The position numbers and the translations under genes are program-made. The notes under the pieces were generated by a model that did not search any database, was not told the origin of the DNA, and saw only the letters and a list, made by a program, of their open reading frames with translations. Of a DNA stretch of 5,943 nt, positions 4,675 through 5,943 are shown one piece after another (within the stretch, counting starts at the first letter, position 1; each line of letters begins with the position of its first letter). Source of the DNA: Bacillus salipaludis (GTDB taxonomy: Bacteria; Bacillota; Bacilli; Bacillales_B; DSM-18226); assembly GCF_004358205.1 (NCBI RefSeq), contig NZ_SMYO01000057.1, positions 1 to 5,943 on the forward strand. Reading direction: 5' to 3'.

Positions 4675-5682
4675 TTACAACGGTGTAGGAGTATAAATTT
4701 GTTCGTCAAAATTTAATTCTAGAAGTTGACCAGCTTGCACCAAACCAGCTCCAAAACCGTACATGAGAACTCTGTCTCCATTTTTAACTTTTCCCTCACG
4801 TATTCCCAGGTCAAGAGCTAAAGGAATAGTTGCAGCAGAAGTATTTCCAAAGTTGACTAGGCTATAAAGAGTTTTTTCCATTGGGAATTCTAATTTTTCA
4901 CAGATTGGCTCTATGATCCGTAAATTGGCACTATGAGGTACAAACCAATCAACCTTGTCTAAACTCAATTGTGTTTTATTCAAAATTTGTCTAACACTAG
5001 TAGGAACACTCCTTACAGCCCACCGAAAAACTTCCCTACCATTTTGTACAAGGCATTTCGTATCGATTAACTCAATCTCATTAACCTTGTTTGAAAGTCC
5101 AGTTTGATATACATTCTGTGCTCCACTTCCATCACTTCCCAAATGGAATCCAATGAAACCTTTTGATTGTTCATCCCTTTCAACCATTACAGCCCCAGCT
5201 CCATCACCAAATAAAACACATGTGCTTCGATCGGTATAATCCGTTATCTTTGAGATTGTATCAGCACCGATTACCAGAATCTTCTTGTGAAGTCCAGAGG
5301 CAATATAAGTGTTTGCTGTATGCAGAGCATATACAAATCCTGCACACGCTGCACTTAAATCAATGGCGCCTGTTTGTTTGATATTTAATCGTTCTTGTAT
5401 GATGCTTGCGACAGATGGAAACGGAAAATCTGGAGTGCTTGTTGCCACGATGATCATATCTACATCTTCGACTTTTTTATTATATCTGTGCATTAAATCC
5501 TTTACTGCAGCTACACATAAATCACTGGTAAATTCATCAGGGCGACTAATTCTGCGTTCACGAATTCCTGTTCTATGAATAATCCAATCATTAGTTGTTT
5601 CAACCATTTGTTCAAGATCGAAATTTGTTAGCTTTTTTTCGGGCACATATGTACCAATAGCAGTTATTCTCGAACCTATCAT
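4675..5682 (-). CDS. fabHB: Beta-ketoacyl-ACP synthase III (FabHB type)
   Basis: FabH condenses an acyl-CoA primer with malonyl-ACP to start type II fatty acid synthesis in the cytoplasm; Bacillus enzymes favour branched primers. The protein (335 aa from the ATG at 5680-5682) has the catalytic triad Cys113 (DLSAACAGF), His250 (VPHSANLRI) and Asn280 (NFGNTSAA), plus GIRERR near residue 40 and the C-terminal YGFGAGLV. The TSDLC...VKDL..RY...VEDVDMI pattern and VPHSANLRIIEPICEK point to the FabHB paralogue of B. subtilis rather than FabHA, as does the lack of a neighbouring fabF. A GTG at 5691 is in frame, but the ribosome site GGGGTGGAT fits the ATG and overlaps the GTG. The last dozen residues (after QLLEL) extend past the usual end. 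It is transcribed alone from a promoter with a FapR-like box and ends at repeat F. Confidence 0.92.
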   Translation of the reverse strand: MIGSRITAIGTYVPEKKLTNFDLEQMVETTNDWIIHRTGIRERRISRPDEFTSDLCVAAVKDLMHRYNKKVEDVDMIIVATSTPDFPFPSVASIIQERLNIKQTGAIDLSAACAGFVYALHTANTYIASGLHKKILVIGADTISKITDYTDRSTCVLFGDGAGAVMVERDEQSKGFIGFHLGSDGSGAQNVYQTGLSNKVNEIELIDTKCLVQNGREVFRWAVRSVPTSVRQILNKTQLSLDKVDWFVPHSANLRIIEPICEKLEFPMEKTLYSLVNFGNTSAATIPLALDLGIREGKVKNGDRVLMYGFGAGLVQAGQLLELNFDEQIYTPTPL

Positions 5683-5716
5683 AGTATCCACCCCATATTT
5701 TTATTATAAGTTGGTA

Positions 5717-5733
5717 TTAGTACCTGGTTATAA
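5717..5733. promoter_or_regulatory. FapR-like operator over the fabH transcription start
   Basis: TTAGTACCTGGTTATAA has a perfect left half, TTAGTACC, and a 6/8 right half compared with the palindromic FapR box TTAGTACC-N-GGTACTAA (from memory). FapR represses fatty acid genes in Bacillales and is released by malonyl-CoA. The box abuts the -10 and covers the predicted +1, where binding would block initiation. Confidence 0.75.
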
Positions 5734-5762
5734 TTATAGTGATTTATATTATTAAAAATCAA
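5733..5762 (-). promoter_or_regulatory. Sigma-A promoter of fabH
   Basis: On the minus strand TTGATT (5757-5762), an 18-bp spacer and a perfect TATAAT (5733-5738) predict a start near 5726, leaving a leader of about 43 nt with the GGGGTGGAT ribosome site. Confidence 0.7.
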
Positions 5763-5775
5763 CTTTTTTACATAA

Positions 5776-5796
5776 CAAAAAGGTTACTCCTTTTTG
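5776..5796. terminator. Short bidirectional terminator hairpin upstream of fabH
   Basis: CAAAAAGG (5776-5783) and CCTTTTTG (5789-5796) are perfect inverted repeats around a 5-nt loop. On the minus strand it lies 5 nt after the end of the intron and would insulate the fabH promoter from transcripts coming out of the intron. Confidence 0.6.
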
Positions 5797-5801
5797 AACT
5801 A
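5797..5801 (-). repeat. Repeat scar: 3' exon of the right-hand intron (copy G fragment)
   Basis: After the intron's 3' end the minus strand reads TAGTTCAA. Intact repeats continue after GGGGCAGGT with TAGTTTAA, so this is 7 of 8 bases of the arm expected if the intron entered another repeat copy at the same point. The other part of that copy would lie beyond the intron, outside the window. Confidence 0.5.
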
Positions 5802-5943
5802 GTCGAGTAGAAGGGAGCCTTTCTACCTTCCGGTAGATTGTACTCCTCCCCCTCACAGAACCGTGCTTGCACTATTAATGCACACGGCTCCTCCTAGTTA
5901 TCGTTTACAGACTGTAGCTAATCTCTTTTCTTAGATTCAGATT
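5802..5943 (-). mobile_element. Group II intron, 3' end (domains V and VI), cut by the window edge
   Basis: On the minus strand a domain V of 33 nt (5858-5890) reads GAGCCGTG...CACGGTTC: the 8-bp lower stem has the catalytic AGC triad, and GCAT/GTGC forms the upper stem with a loop of UAAUA where a GNRA loop is usual. Domain VI follows (about 5803-5854), with the inner hairpin CTACC-GGAA-GGTAG and an outer GGGAG/CTCCC pairing, and the intron ends CTACTCGAC. That ending resembles the CUACUCGAU ends I know from bacterial class C introns, but the domain V is not typical of them, so the class is left open. The reverse transcriptase/maturase gene should lie upstream, beyond 5943. It has the same orientation as the intron end at 1-126. 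Confidence 0.85.

Noticed and set aside
5163..5578. Two plus-strand frames (5163-5381 and 5309-5578) opposite fabH
   Set aside because: Both lie wholly within the fabH coding sequence on the other strand, overlap each other and have no ribosome sites; they are shadows.
5683..5691. GTG start at 5691 for fabH
   Set aside because: It overlaps the GGGGTGGAT ribosome site that serves the ATG at 5682, and has no site of its own.
1..5943. tRNA or rRNA genes
   Set aside because: No cloverleaf with TTCRANNC-type arms and CCA end, and no rRNA-like sequence on either strand.

Overview
The window looks like a piece of a Bacillaceae chromosome (Bacillus or a close relative). It is AT-rich, has Bacillus-type Shine-Dalgarno sites and sigma-A promoters, a FabHB-type ketoacyl-ACP synthase with a FapR-like operator, and a Bacillus-style Tn3 transposase remnant. 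Every gene I can support lies on the minus strand, so transcription runs from high to low coordinates.

Layout from right to left: the 3' end of a group II intron (about 5802-5943, domains V and VI); a short terminator hairpin (5776-5796); fabH (4675-5682) with promoter and FapR-like box; a 100-aa membrane protein (4195-4497); a decayed N-terminal piece of a Tn3-family transposase (3538-3901); an ArsR-type regulator (3175-3459) and a Tet(L)-like 14-segment MFS exporter (1771-3108), probably regulator and target; a start-less reading frame for a small membrane protein (1594-1770); a 49-aa charged protein (1238-1387); a 109-aa membrane protein (762-1091); an Imm26-like protein (161-631); and the first 126 nt of a group II intron (1-126).

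The most notable structure is a family of about 90-bp dispersed repeats. Six are visible, all in one orientation, each just 3' of a minus-strand gene. Flanks are conserved (TTAAACTAACCTGCCCC on the plus strand), while the central hairpin differs in sequence from copy to copy but stays paired; in most copies a T-run follows it on the minus strand, so it is a terminator. Both intron ends appear to sit at the same point inside this repeat (GGGGCAGGT^TAGTTTAA on the minus strand): the left intron follows GGGGCAGGT and the right one is followed by TAGTTCAA. The repeat would then serve as both gene terminator and intron landing site.

Two regulatory circuits can be read. The regulator is preceded by a near-consensus promoter whose predicted +1 is the A of its own ATG, so its mRNA should be leaderless; a 10-mer and a TAAAGT-N6-ACT dyad at its start recur in front of the MFS gene. 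fabH has a FapR-like box over its predicted transcription start. Intergenic stretches not listed show only AT-rich DNA.
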